This document shows, piece after piece, positions 17,432-26,140 of a DNA stretch of 64,000 nucleotides; the stretch's first letter is position 1; the number at the start of each line of letters is the position of its first letter. A program made the translations under genes and the position numbers. This DNA is from Paenibacillus durus (GTDB lineage: Bacteria > Bacillota > Bacilli > Paenibacillales > Paenibacillaceae), in the NCBI RefSeq assembly GCF_000756615.1, contig NZ_CP009288.1, positions 744,001-808,000 of the forward strand, given 5' to 3'. The notes below the pieces were generated by a model, which saw only the letters and a list, made by a program, of their open reading frames with translations, did not search any database and was not told where the DNA came from.

Positions 17432-18912
17432 AGACCGGGAACAAGCAGGCGGAACCCCTCCTGTGGACCGGCGACTTTTACAACGAAGGAACGGGCTCGG
17501 GAGATATATTTGATACATTAAAAGAAGAATGCGGCGTTTTCGGGGTCTTCGGACACCCAGAAGCCGCTTCCATGTCTTATTACGGCCTTCACGCGCTTCA
17601 GCACCGCGGCGAGGAAAGCGCGGGCATCTGCGTGGCGAACGGCCGGAACTTCAATTACCATCGCGGTATGGGACTGGTCAAGGAAGTATTTGACAAGGAT
17701 AAAATCCAGTCGCTGGTCGGCGACATGTCCATCGGGCATGTTCGTTATTCCACCAGCGGCGACAGCCGGCTGACGAACGCTCAGCCGCTCGTCTTCAAGT
17801 ACCGGGACGGCGATCTGGCGATTGCGACGAACGGCAACATCGTGAATGAGCCGCTGATCCGGCGGGAGCTGGAGAGCAGCGGTTCGATCTTCCAGACGAC
17901 AAGCGATACCGAGGTGCTGGCGCATCTGATCGCGCGTTCGCCGAAGGATTTTGTGGACGCGGCTAAGGAAGCCCTGCAGAAGCTCGTTGGCGGATTCGCT
18001 TTTCTGCTGATGACCAATGACAAGATGCTTGTTGCTTCCGATCCGAACGGCCTGCGGCCGCTTGTGATGGGACGCGTCGGGGAAGCGTATATTTTCGCTT
18101 CGGAATCCTGCGCGCTGGAGACAATCGGCGCGGAGCTTGTCCGCGATATCCAGCCGGGCGAGCTGCTGATTCTTGATAAGGACGGGCTGACCGAGGACCG
18201 GTTCGCCGAGCCGCAGCGCAAGGCGCTGTGCGCGATGGAGTATATTTATTTCGCCCGGCCCGACAGCGACATGAACGGCGCGAACCTGCACGCCGCCCGC
18301 AAGCGGATGGGCAGCCGGCTCGCGCTTGAAGGCTTTGTCGACGCCGACATCGTGACGGGTGTGCCGGATTCCAGTATCTCCGCCGCGATCGGCTACGCGG
18401 AGCAGACCGGCATCCCTTACGAGCTTGGGCTGATCAAGAATAAGTACACTGGCCGGACATTCATCCAGCCGAGCCAGGAACTGCGCGAGCAGGGCGTCAA
18501 AATGAAGCTCAGCGCCGTCCGCCGCGTAGTGGAAGGCCAGCGCGTCGTCATGATCGACGACTCCATCGTGCGGGGCACGACCTCGCGCCGGATCGTCAAT
18601 CTGCTCCGCGAAGCGGGAGCGACCGAGGTGCATGTGCGCATCACTTCGCCGCCTTTCAAGAATCCATGCTTCTACGGCATCGACACGCCGGACCGCCGCG
18701 AACTGATCGCTTCGCATCAGTCGATTGAAGAAATCCGCCGCGAGATCAATGCGGATTCGCTGGCGTTCCTGTCGCCGGAAGGACTGATTCAGTCCATCGG
18801 CGGTCTGAGCGGAGGGGAATACAAAGGCGGGCTGTGCCTGTCCTGCTTCGATAACGATTATCCGACGGAGGTTGACTTTGGCGGGGCGGAGAAGGAAGGG
18901 TGCGGCTGCTAG
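17416..18912 (+). CDS. purF: Amidophosphoribosyltransferase
   Basis: PurF commits PRPP and glutamine to purine synthesis as 5-phosphoribosylamine. The N-terminal nucleophile is Cys in EECGVFGVFGHPEA, at residue 39 from this start. The preceding ~38 residues would be a propeptide, longer than the 11 of B. subtilis. The PRPP loop is VVMIDDSIVRGTTS, and the cysteines in LCAMEY, NPCFYG and CLSCFDND correspond to the Fe-S ligands of Bacillus-type PurF. The ATG at 17416 has GGGAGG ten bases upstream and overlaps purL; a TTG at 17398 would sit on the ribosome site itself. The gene is followed by an unusual 647-bp non-coding gap. Confidence 0.95.
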   Translation: MSYEIKTGNKQAEPLLWTGDFYNEGTGSGDIFDTLKEECGVFGVFGHPEAASMSYYGLHALQHRGEESAGICVANGRNFNYHRGMGLVKEVFDKDKIQSLVGDMSIGHVRYSTSGDSRLTNAQPLVFKYRDGDLAIATNGNIVNEPLIRRELESSGSIFQTTSDTEVLAHLIARSPKDFVDAAKEALQKLVGGFAFLLMTNDKMLVASDPNGLRPLVMGRVGEAYIFASESCALETIGAELVRDIQPGELLILDKDGLTEDRFAEPQRKALCAMEYIYFARPDSDMNGANLHAARKRMGSRLALEGFVDADIVTGVPDSSISAAIGYAEQTGIPYELGLIKNKYTGRTFIQPSQELREQGVKMKLSAVRRVVEGQRVVMIDDSIVRGTTSRRIVNLLREAGATEVHVRITSPPFKNPCFYGIDTPDRRELIASHQSIEEIRREINADSLAFLSPEGLIQSIGGLSGGEYKGGLCLSCFDNDYPTEVDFGGAEKEGCGC

Positions 18913-19559
18913 CGTTTTCGATCCCCCTAAATCCCCCTTGCCAAGGGGGACCCCGGAGGGCGCCGCCCTCCGGCCACCCGAAAGCTCGGCGTAACGGAGT
19001 TTAGTGTGAACTTGCTAAGCGGGGGTTGGCGCAGGCAGCCGCTTATCGTCCCTTCCGCTTGCGCGGACTAGCGGGACACGCTTTACGTCCCTGCGGCTCC
19101 CGGCATCCGGCCTGCAGCCGCCGCCGGGGCGCAGGAGCACCGCTGCTTCGCATAGCGGTGTTAGGGCTTGTCCAGCCCCAGCCTGTTCGCTTCGCGAATG
19201 CGCTGGCTGGACTCGCCGCAGGCGAGGCTGACCGCCGCTACGCCCGGCGGTCCCAAGGGCTCGACCGCCCCGTGCTGTTCGCTTCGCGAAGTCGCGGCTG
19301 GTCTCGCCCCGGGCACGGGCGCCGATTCTATAGGCGCCCGGCCCTTACTGCTCCCCTACCCTGCGATTGGGGAGGCTGTCATGAAGAGAAAATTTGGAGC
19401 TGGAGAAGCGACAGCGTTCGCCTTTATGCTCGGATTTCAACCGCTAAGCGGTTCAATCAGGAAATCTGAGCATAACAGCGATCGGAAGCCCAAATGTTTA
19501 TCGTAATGACAGCCGGTCCCAATCCCCAGGGTTTCAACTACATGAAAAGAGGTGTCCAA
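18913..19559. other. Non-coding insertion inside the pur operon (purF-purM)
   Basis: No protein gene is convincing here. 18927-19380 is very G+C rich with many short palindromes, such as CCCCCTTGCCAAGGGGG, GGAGGGCGCCGCCCTCC, and TTCGCTTCGCGAA twice (about 19188 and 19278). The last ~100 bp are a structured repeat (see 19392-19495). Elsewhere in the operon genes overlap or are mostly separated by under 30 bp, with larger gaps only before purS and purH, so this looks inserted. Open frames here have no matching ribosome sites and arise from G+C-rich sequence. Confidence 0.7.
19392..19495 (+). repeat. Structured dispersed repeat, copy 1
   Basis: About 104 bp bounded by ATTTGG and CCCAAAT, with a core stem ATGCTC-GATTTC / GAAATCT-GAGCAT around the hairpin AACCGCT/AGCGGTT. 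A second copy lies inverted at 35945-36050. Stem bases differ between the copies in a pairing-preserving way. It ends just before the purM start region. Confidence 0.75.
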
Positions 19560-20603
19560 GTGTCCGAAGCTTACAAAAACGCCGGTGTCGATATTGCGGC
19601 GGGCAATGAAGCGGTAGAACGAATGAAGAAACATGTGAAGCGCACGTTTCGCCCCGAGGTTATGACGGAGCTCGGCGGATTCGGTGCGCTGTTTGGCTTG
19701 AATAAAGATAAATACGAGGAGCCTGTGCTGGTATCCGGAACGGACGGTGTCGGTACGAAGCTGAAAATCGCCTTCGCGGCGGACCGTCATGACACGATCG
19801 GTATCGACGCGGTTGCCATGTGCGTGAACGATATTGTCGTGCAGGGGGCGGAGCCGCTCTTTTTCCTCGATTATCTGGCCTGCGACAAGGTCGTTCCGGA
19901 GAAGATCGAAGCCATCGTTTCGGGGATCGCGGAAGGCTGCCATCAGGCGGGCTGTGCGCTGATCGGCGGAGAGACTGCGGAAATGCCGGGTATGTACGCG
20001 GAAGGCGAGTACGATATCGCTGGGTTTACAGTAGGCGTTGCCGATAAGGCCAAGCTGGTAACCGGAGAGCAGATCGCGCCTGGCGATACGGTGATCGGAC
20101 TAGCTTCGAGCGGTGTGCACAGCAACGGATTCTCGCTGGTGCGGAAGCTTTTACTGGACGGAGAAGGCGGTTATAGCCTTGATGAAGTACTGCCGGAACT
20201 GGGAGCGCCGCTTGCGGATGTACTGCTGGCGCCGACCAAAATTTACGTCAAGCCGCTTCTTGGGCTGCTGGAGCAGCTTCCGGTGAAGGGCATGGCGCAT
20301 ATTACAGGCGGCGGCTTCATCGAGAACATTCCGCGTGTGCTGCCGGATGGCGTCAATGTGGACATCAATTACGGCTCGTGGCCGATTTTGCCGATTTTTG
20401 AACTTCTTCAGCAAAAAGGCAATGTGACCAACCGTGACATGTTTACCACCTTCAATATGGGAATCGGCCTGGTGCTTGTGGTAAGCGCGGACGACGCGGC
20501 CAAAGCGCTGCAGTTGCTGAAGGACAGCGGCGAGGAAGCCTATGTGATTGGCAAGGTGACAGAGGGAGAGCGTAAGGTTACCTTTACGGGAGCGGATGTA
20601 TGA
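19560..20603 (+). CDS. purM: Phosphoribosylformylglycinamidine cyclo-ligase
   Basis: PurM (AIR synthetase) closes the imidazole ring of FGAM. The protein has VSEAYKNAGVDIAAGNEAV at the N-terminus, VSGTDGVGTKLKIAF, the ATP-contact block CVNDIVVQGAEPLFFLDY and GGETAEMPGMY. The start is taken as GTG at 19560: AGAGGTG stands five bases upstream and the 347-residue length equals the family norm. An ATG at 19494 would add 22 residues that fall in the repeat element. The 3' end overlaps purN as ATGA. Confidence 0.95.
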   Translation: MSEAYKNAGVDIAAGNEAVERMKKHVKRTFRPEVMTELGGFGALFGLNKDKYEEPVLVSGTDGVGTKLKIAFAADRHDTIGIDAVAMCVNDIVVQGAEPLFFLDYLACDKVVPEKIEAIVSGIAEGCHQAGCALIGGETAEMPGMYAEGEYDIAGFTVGVADKAKLVTGEQIAPGDTVIGLASSGVHSNGFSLVRKLLLDGEGGYSLDEVLPELGAPLADVLLAPTKIYVKPLLGLLEQLPVKGMAHITGGGFIENIPRVLPDGVNVDINYGSWPILPIFELLQQKGNVTNRDMFTTFNMGIGLVLVVSADDAAKALQLLKDSGEEAYVIGKVTEGERKVTFTGADV

Positions 20604-21217
20604 TGGATTACAGCCGGATCGCCGTGTTTGCCTCGGGGCAGGGCAGTAATTTTGCCGCGCTGGTGCAGGCGCAGCGGGAAGGACGGCTGGGCGGCGGCGC
20701 CATCGAGCTATTGGTGTCCGACAGACCGGAAGCGCCTGTGGCGCAGCGGGCTCAGGAGGCCGGGATTCCTTCCCTGCTGCTGCGGCCCAAGGATTTTGAC
20801 AGCCGTGAGCAGTACGAGAAGCGGATTATAGAGGAGCTTCAGCGGCGCGAGATCGGGCTCATTGTGCTGGCCGGATATATGCGGCTCATTACACCGGTGC
20901 TGCTGTCGCCTTATGAGGGACGCATCATTAATATTCATCCGTCGCTTCTGCCGGCCTTCGCCGGCAAGGATGCGATCGGACAGGCGCTGGCTTACGGCGT
21001 GAAGCTGACGGGAGTCACGGTGCATTTTGTCGATGGAGGCATGGATACCGGTCCTGTCATTGCCCAGCGTGCGCTCGCGGTGGAAGACGGCGATACGGCT
21101 GATACTCTGGCGGAACGCATTCACCAGGTGGAGTACGAGCTGTATCCCGAGGTCGTTGCCGCTTTTGCAGCCGGAAAAATCGAACTGGATGGAAGAATAG
21201 TGAAGGTTCGCAAATAG
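20600..21217 (+). CDS. purN: Phosphoribosylglycinamide formyltransferase
   Basis: PurN formylates GAR using 10-formyl-tetrahydrofolate. The 205-residue protein has VFASGQGSNFAALVQA for phosphoribosyl binding, NIHPSLLPAF with the catalytic Asn/His, and the folate-site segment HFVDGGMDTGPVIAQ with the essential aspartate. It begins by ATGA overlap with purM (two ATG codons in tandem). A 267-bp gap with no gene, which I cannot interpret, follows before purH. Confidence 0.95.
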   Translation: MMDYSRIAVFASGQGSNFAALVQAQREGRLGGGAIELLVSDRPEAPVAQRAQEAGIPSLLLRPKDFDSREQYEKRIIEELQRREIGLIVLAGYMRLITPVLLSPYEGRIINIHPSLLPAFAGKDAIGQALAYGVKLTGVTVHFVDGGMDTGPVIAQRALAVEDGDTADTLAERIHQVEYELYPEVVAAFAAGKIELDGRIVKVRK

Positions 21218-21484
21218 CAGTACACCGGTTCTATTTACTCATTCGACAAGCGGTTCCAGGGATTTGATATTTCTCGGGAAATAATGCACAAGCGGCGAGA
21301 AGTGTTGAATAAACGGGCGGATGAGCCGTGAAAATAGTATGTACCATCTGGGTATACGGAAATCGGTCGATTCGAGTGGCTTTTGCGGATATTGCAAGAG
21401 CGTCCGGGCAACCCCCTTAACTATTTATGCAGTCAATGTTTCACCCATTAAACTACAAGACAACACGGAGGAGGACTATACAAA

Positions 21485-23032
21485 GTGAGTATCAAAAGAG
21501 CGCTGGTCAGCGTATCGGATAAACGGGGCATCGTGGATTTTTGCCGCGAGCTGTCGGCATTGGGCGTAGAAATCATCTCCACAGGCGGAACGAGCACCCT
21601 TTTGGCCAAAGAAGGCGTGCCGGTGATCGGAATCTCCGACGTGACGGGCTTTCCCGAAATCATGGACGGACGCGTTAAAACGCTGCATCCTGCTGTTCAC
21701 AGCGGCCTGCTGGCGGTCCGGGACAACGAAGAGCATACGCGCCAGATGACCGAGCTGGGCCTGGATTACATCGACCTGGTGGTCGTGAATCTGTATCCGT
21801 TCGCGGAGACAATCGCCAAGCCCGATGTGAGTTACGAGGAAGCGATTGAGAACATCGATATCGGCGGACCGACCATGCTGCGTTCGGCGGCGAAGAACCA
21901 TGCGTTTGTGAGCGTAGTGGTGGATGCCGACGATTACGCCAAGGTGCTTGAAGAAGTGCGCGCGGGCGGTGACACGACGCTTGAAACCCGCAAACGGCTT
22001 GCGGCAAAAGTATTCCGCCATACGGCGGCTTACGACGCTCTGATTTCCGACTATCTGTCCAATGTGACCGGTGAACCGCTGCCGGAGCGCTACACGGTAA
22101 CTTACGAGAAGATTCAGGATCTGCGCTACGGCGAGAACCCGCATCAGAAGGCGGCTTTCTACCGCACACCGCTGGCGGCTCAGGACACGCTGACAGGCGC
22201 CGAGCAGCTGCACGGCAAGGAATTGTCCTACAACAATATCAACGACGCCAACGCAGCGCTGCAAATCGTCAAGGAATTCGATGAACCGGCGGTTGTAGCG
22301 GTGAAGCATATGAATCCGTGCGGCGTCGGCGTCGGCGAGAGCATCTTTGAGGCTTATCAAAAAGCCTACAACGCCGATCCGGTCTCCATCTTCGGCGGCA
22401 TCGTGGCGGCGAACCGGTATATTGATTCCGATACAGCGAATCTGCTGAAGGAAGTTTTCCTGGAAATTATTCTCGCTCCGGGCTTTACGGATGAAGCGCT
22501 GGAGATCCTCACGAAGAAGAAGAACATCCGCCTGCTCAAAATCGGAGGGCTTGGCGCGGCCGCAGCTCGGAAGAGCAGCTTTGTCGTCACGACGGTTGAA
22601 GGCGGCATGGTCGTGCAGGAAAGTGACGTTCACTCCATTGATCCGGATGAACTCAAAGTCGTAACGGACCGTAAGCCGACCGAGGAAGAGCTGAAGCAGC
22701 TGCTGTTCGGCTGGAAGGTCGTCAAGCATGTGAAGTCGAACGCTATCGTGCTTGCGGCGGATGACATGACAGTCGGCGTGGGCGCGGGACAAATGAACCG
22801 CGTAGGCGCTGCGAAGATCGCCATCGAACAGGCCGGAGAGAAAGCTAAAGGTGCGGTGCTGGCGTCCGATGCGTTCTTCCCGATGGGCGATACGCTGGAG
22901 ATCGCAGCTAAAGCGGGCATTACGGCGGTCATTCAACCGGGCGGCTCCGTACGGGACGAGGAATCGATCAAGGTCGCGAATGAGCACGGAATCGCCATGG
23001 TCTTCACTGGCGTCCGTCATTTCAAACACTAG
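21485..23032 (+). CDS. purH: Bifunctional AICAR formyltransferase / IMP cyclohydrolase
   Basis: PurH carries out the last two steps to IMP. The N-terminal MGS-like IMP cyclohydrolase covers residues 1-~150 (SVSDKRGIVDFCREL, STGGTSTLLAKEGV, GRVKTLHPAVHSGLL). The AICAR transformylase domain follows (LRYGENPHQKAAFY, VAVKHMNPCGVGVG, and the C-terminal AGITAVIQPGGSVRDEE). Length 515 is standard. The start is GTG with GGAGGAGGA upstream. Confidence 0.96.
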   Translation: MSIKRALVSVSDKRGIVDFCRELSALGVEIISTGGTSTLLAKEGVPVIGISDVTGFPEIMDGRVKTLHPAVHSGLLAVRDNEEHTRQMTELGLDYIDLVVVNLYPFAETIAKPDVSYEEAIENIDIGGPTMLRSAAKNHAFVSVVVDADDYAKVLEEVRAGGDTTLETRKRLAAKVFRHTAAYDALISDYLSNVTGEPLPERYTVTYEKIQDLRYGENPHQKAAFYRTPLAAQDTLTGAEQLHGKELSYNNINDANAALQIVKEFDEPAVVAVKHMNPCGVGVGESIFEAYQKAYNADPVSIFGGIVAANRYIDSDTANLLKEVFLEIILAPGFTDEALEILTKKKNIRLLKIGGLGAAAARKSSFVVTTVEGGMVVQESDVHSIDPDELKVVTDRKPTEEELKQLLFGWKVVKHVKSNAIVLAADDMTVGVGAGQMNRVGAAKIAIEQAGEKAKGAVLASDAFFPMGDTLEIAAKAGITAVIQPGGSVRDEESIKVANEHGIAMVFTGVRHFKH

Positions 23033-23056
23033 AACCGACCGGAGGTTTTATTAGGA

Positions 23057-24325
23057 ATGGATATATTGGTAATCGGCGGCGGAGGACGGGAGCATGCAAT
23101 ATGCTGGAGCCTGTCCAAAAGCCCCAAAGCGGATAAAATTTACTGCGCGCCCGGCAACGCCGGGATCGCGCAGGTGGCGGAGTGCGTGCCGATCGGCGTG
23201 TTCGAGTTCGACAAGCTGGCTGCGTTCGCCAAGGAAAAAGAGGTCGGGCTCGTCGTCGTGGGACCGGACGATCCGCTGGCTGCGGGCATTGTAGACGTTC
23301 TTGAGGCAGAAGGCCTCAAGGTGTTCGGACCGCGCAAGAACGCGGCCGAGATCGAGGGCAGCAAAGCGTTCATGAAAGACCTGCTGCATAAATACAATAT
23401 TCCGACGGCGGCTTACCGGAAGTTTACCGACTACGCCGAAGCTTCAGCTTATTTGAAGGAGCAGGCGCTGCCGATCGTCATCAAGGCGGATGGTCTTGCG
23501 GCGGGCAAGGGCGTAACCGTGGCCTACTCCCGCGAGGAAGCGGAGAAGGCGCTGGAGGACATGATGGTGTCCCGCATATTCGGCGAGTCCGGCAGCCAGG
23601 TTGTGATCGAGGAATTTCTGGCGGGACAGGAAATGTCGATTCTGGCCTTCGTGGACGGCGAGACGGTGCGTCCGATGCCTGCGGCGCAGGACCATAAGCC
23701 AGTCTTTGACGGCGATAAAGGCCCTAATACCGGCGGGATGGGCACCTATTCCCCGCTGCCGCATATCGACGACGCCATCATCCGCCAAGCGATTGAGACG
23801 ATTGTCGAGCCAACGGCTAAAGCGATGGTTGCCGAGGGCCGGCCTTTCCGTGGGGTCCTGTTCGCAGGACTGATGATTTCACCGGACGGCACACCCAAAA
23901 CTGTCGAATTCAACGCCCGTTTCGGCGACCCGGAGACTCAAGTCGTGCTGCCAAGGCTGAAGAGCGATCTGCTGGAGATCTTCCTTGCGGCGGTGGAAGG
24001 CCAACTTGCCGGGATCGATATTGAATGGAGCGCCGAGGCTGCGGTATGCGTTGTGCTGGCTTCACAGGGATACCCGGGCTCTTACCCCAAAGGCGTGCCG
24101 ATCGGCGGGCTGGCCGAGGCCGATGAAGAGGGGCTCATTTTTCATGCCGGTACGGCGTTTGGATCTGATGGGAGCATCGTGACCAGCGGCGGCCGGGTGC
24201 TTGGCGTTGTCGGGCTCGGTGCAGGAATTGCTGAAGCACGGAATGCCGCTTACGTGAATGCGAATCGGATTTCCTTTGACGGCAAGCAGAACCGCACCGA
24301 CATCGCGGCCAAAGCGCTGCAATAA
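23057..24325 (+). CDS. purD: Phosphoribosylamine-glycine ligase
   Basis: PurD is the ATP-grasp GAR synthetase, joining phosphoribosylamine and glycine. VIGGGGREHAICWSLSKS opens the N-terminal domain, VIKADGLAAGKGV is the ATP-grasp lysine loop, and FNARFGDPETQVVLPRL is the PurD signature near residue 290. It is the last gene of the operon, 24 bp after purH with GGAGG upstream. No obvious terminator lies directly after the stop; the next hairpin is at 24461. Confidence 0.96.
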   Translation: MDILVIGGGGREHAICWSLSKSPKADKIYCAPGNAGIAQVAECVPIGVFEFDKLAAFAKEKEVGLVVVGPDDPLAAGIVDVLEAEGLKVFGPRKNAAEIEGSKAFMKDLLHKYNIPTAAYRKFTDYAEASAYLKEQALPIVIKADGLAAGKGVTVAYSREEAEKALEDMMVSRIFGESGSQVVIEEFLAGQEMSILAFVDGETVRPMPAAQDHKPVFDGDKGPNTGGMGTYSPLPHIDDAIIRQAIETIVEPTAKAMVAEGRPFRGVLFAGLMISPDGTPKTVEFNARFGDPETQVVLPRLKSDLLEIFLAAVEGQLAGIDIEWSAEAAVCVVLASQGYPGSYPKGVPIGGLAEADEEGLIFHAGTAFGSDGSIVTSGGRVLGVVGLGAGIAEARNAAYVNANRISFDGKQNRTDIAAKALQ

Positions 24326-24389
24326 GCTGGAATCAGACTTTCGTTCGGGATAATTCACAAATTTTTATGTTAAATGTCCTAAAAAAGGA

Positions 24390-24418
24390 CTGACAGGCTG
24401 TGAAAGAAGTGCTATAAT
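24390..24418 (+). promoter_or_regulatory. Near-consensus promoter downstream of purD
   Basis: CTGACA (24390-24395), exactly 17 bp, then an extended TGCTATAAT (-10 at 24413-24418). It would start transcription near 24425, only about 70 nt before the terminator at 24461-24495. Confidence 0.7.
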
Positions 24419-24424
24419 ACAACT

Positions 24425-24495
24425 CGTACGGGGGAACATGTACGGATATAGACAGAATAAAAGGGTCTTTCCAATAGTGGAAAGGCCCTTTTTAA
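24425..24495 (+). ncRNA. Possible short RNA or terminated leader
   Basis: Between the promoter at 24390 and the terminator at 24461 a transcript of about 70 nt is predicted. It folds into a 5' hairpin (CGTAC...GTACG around a GGGGGAACAT loop, 24425-24445) and the terminator hairpin. There is no open reading frame. It could be an independent small RNA or an attenuated leader of the SEC-C gene. Prediction only. Confidence 0.4.
24461..24495 (+). terminator. Rho-independent terminator
   Basis: AAGGGTCTTTCC (24461-24472) pairs with GGAAAGGCCCTT (24479-24490) through one wobble; T-run to 24493. It ends the pur operon read-through and the short transcript. Confidence 0.85.
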
Positions 24496-24506
24496 ATGTT
24501 GAAAAA

Positions 24507-24515
24507 TGCTATAAT
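24507..24515 (+). promoter_or_regulatory. Extended -10 promoter for the SEC-C gene
   Basis: TGCTATAAT (24507-24515) repeats the extended -10 of the upstream promoter; the -35 is poor. The ~85-nt leader contains GCATAC/GTATGC and ACAGTCTG/GGCTGT pairings. Confidence 0.5.
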
Positions 24516-24605
24516 ACCGACATGGACAGTCTGGCGGTGCATACTGCCCGTATGCGGACAGGCTGTTTACTATGGGTGTGCTGCAGATTTAAGGAGGAAT
24601 AGGTT

Positions 24606-25937
24606 TTGATCAAGATCGGAAGAAATGACTTGTGCCCATGCGGGAGCGGCAAAAAATATAAAAAGTGTTGTATCGGAAAAGAACGCGGAGCTGAGGCTCC
24701 CGCGCTTAGCCTGGTGGGTTCGTTAACTGGAACAACGGTGCCCGGAACGATTGTGCAGTCCTCTACGGAGAATCATGCCGCCTCCGAGGAGAAACCGGCT
24801 TCCAAAGGAAGCAAGCTGACGCTTCCCAAGCTGAGAAAATTAGTCACGCGCGACTTGCAGTGGGAGAGCCCGGTGCATGAGCAGCTCGGCCTAACGCTGA
24901 TCGAGCGGATGAGATACGAATTCGACAAGGAGCTGATCGCGGAAGCGCTGGTGCTGTGGAATGGCTTTTCACGGACGATGAAGCCGACGGTGAAGAAAGA
25001 AGGAGCCTTCTGCGCGGCGATAGAATATTTTTTATCCGAGGAATACGGCTTCATGCTGACCCAGGGAGAGCTTGCCGGGAAATATGAAGTAACCCAAGCC
25101 ACGATTGCCCGCAGATACAAGGAGCTATGCGCCTATTTCGATGAGCATGCGGCCGGAGGAACGGGGGAAATGCTTCCGCTCGAAGTTATCATCGGGTCGC
25201 TCAAGGGCAGCGATAAGGAGAAGGCGGAAGAACTGGTATTCAGAGCGATGGCGGCCGGTTCGCCTAAGTCAAGATCGCAGTTGGCCAAAGCCGCGCTTGA
25301 ATTTGATCCGGACAGCGCAGGCGCGTATCTTGTACTGGCCAATGAGGCGGAAGATGAGGATGAGGCGAGAGCTCTGTTAAAGGCGGGGATGGAAGCCGGC
25401 AGGCGGGAGCTGGGCAGTGCCTTCTTCACCGAGAATAAAGGGCACTTCTGGCTGATTCCCGAGACCCGTCCTTATATGCGGCTGTGTACAGGCTATGCGA
25501 ATTCATGCTGGTTCGCCGGGGAGGCGGACGAAGCTGCCGGAGTCCTGGAGCATATTCTGGAGCTCAATCCAAATGATAATACAGGCGCGCGTTATCTGCT
25601 GCTTGGCGTCTATCTGTACATAGACCGGCTGACGGATGCGGATAAGCTGTTGAAAGCATATGGTGAGGAAGACGGCACCGCTTCGTTTGCCTATGACCGG
25701 ATGGTGCTGGAATTCAAACGGCATGGCGTTACCTCCCGCCTGAAAATGCTGTATCGCGTAGCCAAGGGCGTGAACAAGCATGTGCCGGATTATCTGCTGG
25801 GCGCCAAAATGCTTCCGCACAATCTGCCCGATTATATCGGCATGGGCGATGCCAATGAGGCGATCGAGTACGTCATCATGCACTCGCGGCTGTGGGCGAG
25901 TGTGCCGGAACTGCTGAAGTGGATGCTTAAGCAGTAG
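24606..25937 (+). CDS. SEC-C metal-binding motif protein
   Basis: The N-terminus IGRNDLCPCGSGKKYKKCC (residues 4-22) is a SEC-C zinc-binding motif of the type at the SecA C-terminus. The remaining ~420 residues are helical with TPR-like segments (such as AGAYLVLANEAEDEDEARAL and EAAGVLEHILELNPND) and a region resembling a winged helix near 145-180 (VTQATIARRYKELC). The start is TTG with AAGGAGG upstream; ATC-AAG-ATC follows directly. SEC-C/TPR proteins are common in Bacillales, and a chaperone or protein-interaction role is inferred only. It forms its own transcription unit. Confidence 0.8.
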   Translation: MIKIGRNDLCPCGSGKKYKKCCIGKERGAEAPALSLVGSLTGTTVPGTIVQSSTENHAASEEKPASKGSKLTLPKLRKLVTRDLQWESPVHEQLGLTLIERMRYEFDKELIAEALVLWNGFSRTMKPTVKKEGAFCAAIEYFLSEEYGFMLTQGELAGKYEVTQATIARRYKELCAYFDEHAAGGTGEMLPLEVIIGSLKGSDKEKAEELVFRAMAAGSPKSRSQLAKAALEFDPDSAGAYLVLANEAEDEDEARALLKAGMEAGRRELGSAFFTENKGHFWLIPETRPYMRLCTGYANSCWFAGEADEAAGVLEHILELNPNDNTGARYLLLGVYLYIDRLTDADKLLKAYGEEDGTASFAYDRMVLEFKRHGVTSRLKMLYRVAKGVNKHVPDYLLGAKMLPHNLPDYIGMGDANEAIEYVIMHSRLWASVPELLKWMLKQ

Positions 25938-25960
25938 GGTGTGCCTAAGATTTAAGTCAA

Positions 25961-26000
25961 AGCCTTTATTCCTCGAAAACAGGGGAATAAGGGCTTTTTT
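25961..26000 (+). terminator. Terminator after the SEC-C gene
   Basis: AGCCTTTATTCC pairs with GGAATAAGGGCT through one wobble, followed by six T. Confidence 0.85.
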
Positions 26001-26140
26001 GCTGCAAAAACGGTCAAATTTCGACACTATAAATAAAAAAATCTGTTTTTACGACATGAAACCTTACATTCCCTAAAGAACTCCAAGCTGAAATCCGATA
26101 GCATGATTAAAGGTATATTCATATTGAAGGCGGGATCATC

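Noticed and set aside
17518..18717. 399-codon minus-strand frame opposite purF
   Set aside because: Shadow of purF with no ribosome site or recognisable motif.
19026..19506. Plus-strand open frames in the purF-purM gap
   Set aside because: They consist of G+C-rich, Arg/Pro/Ala-rich translation without ribosome sites and run into the structured repeat.
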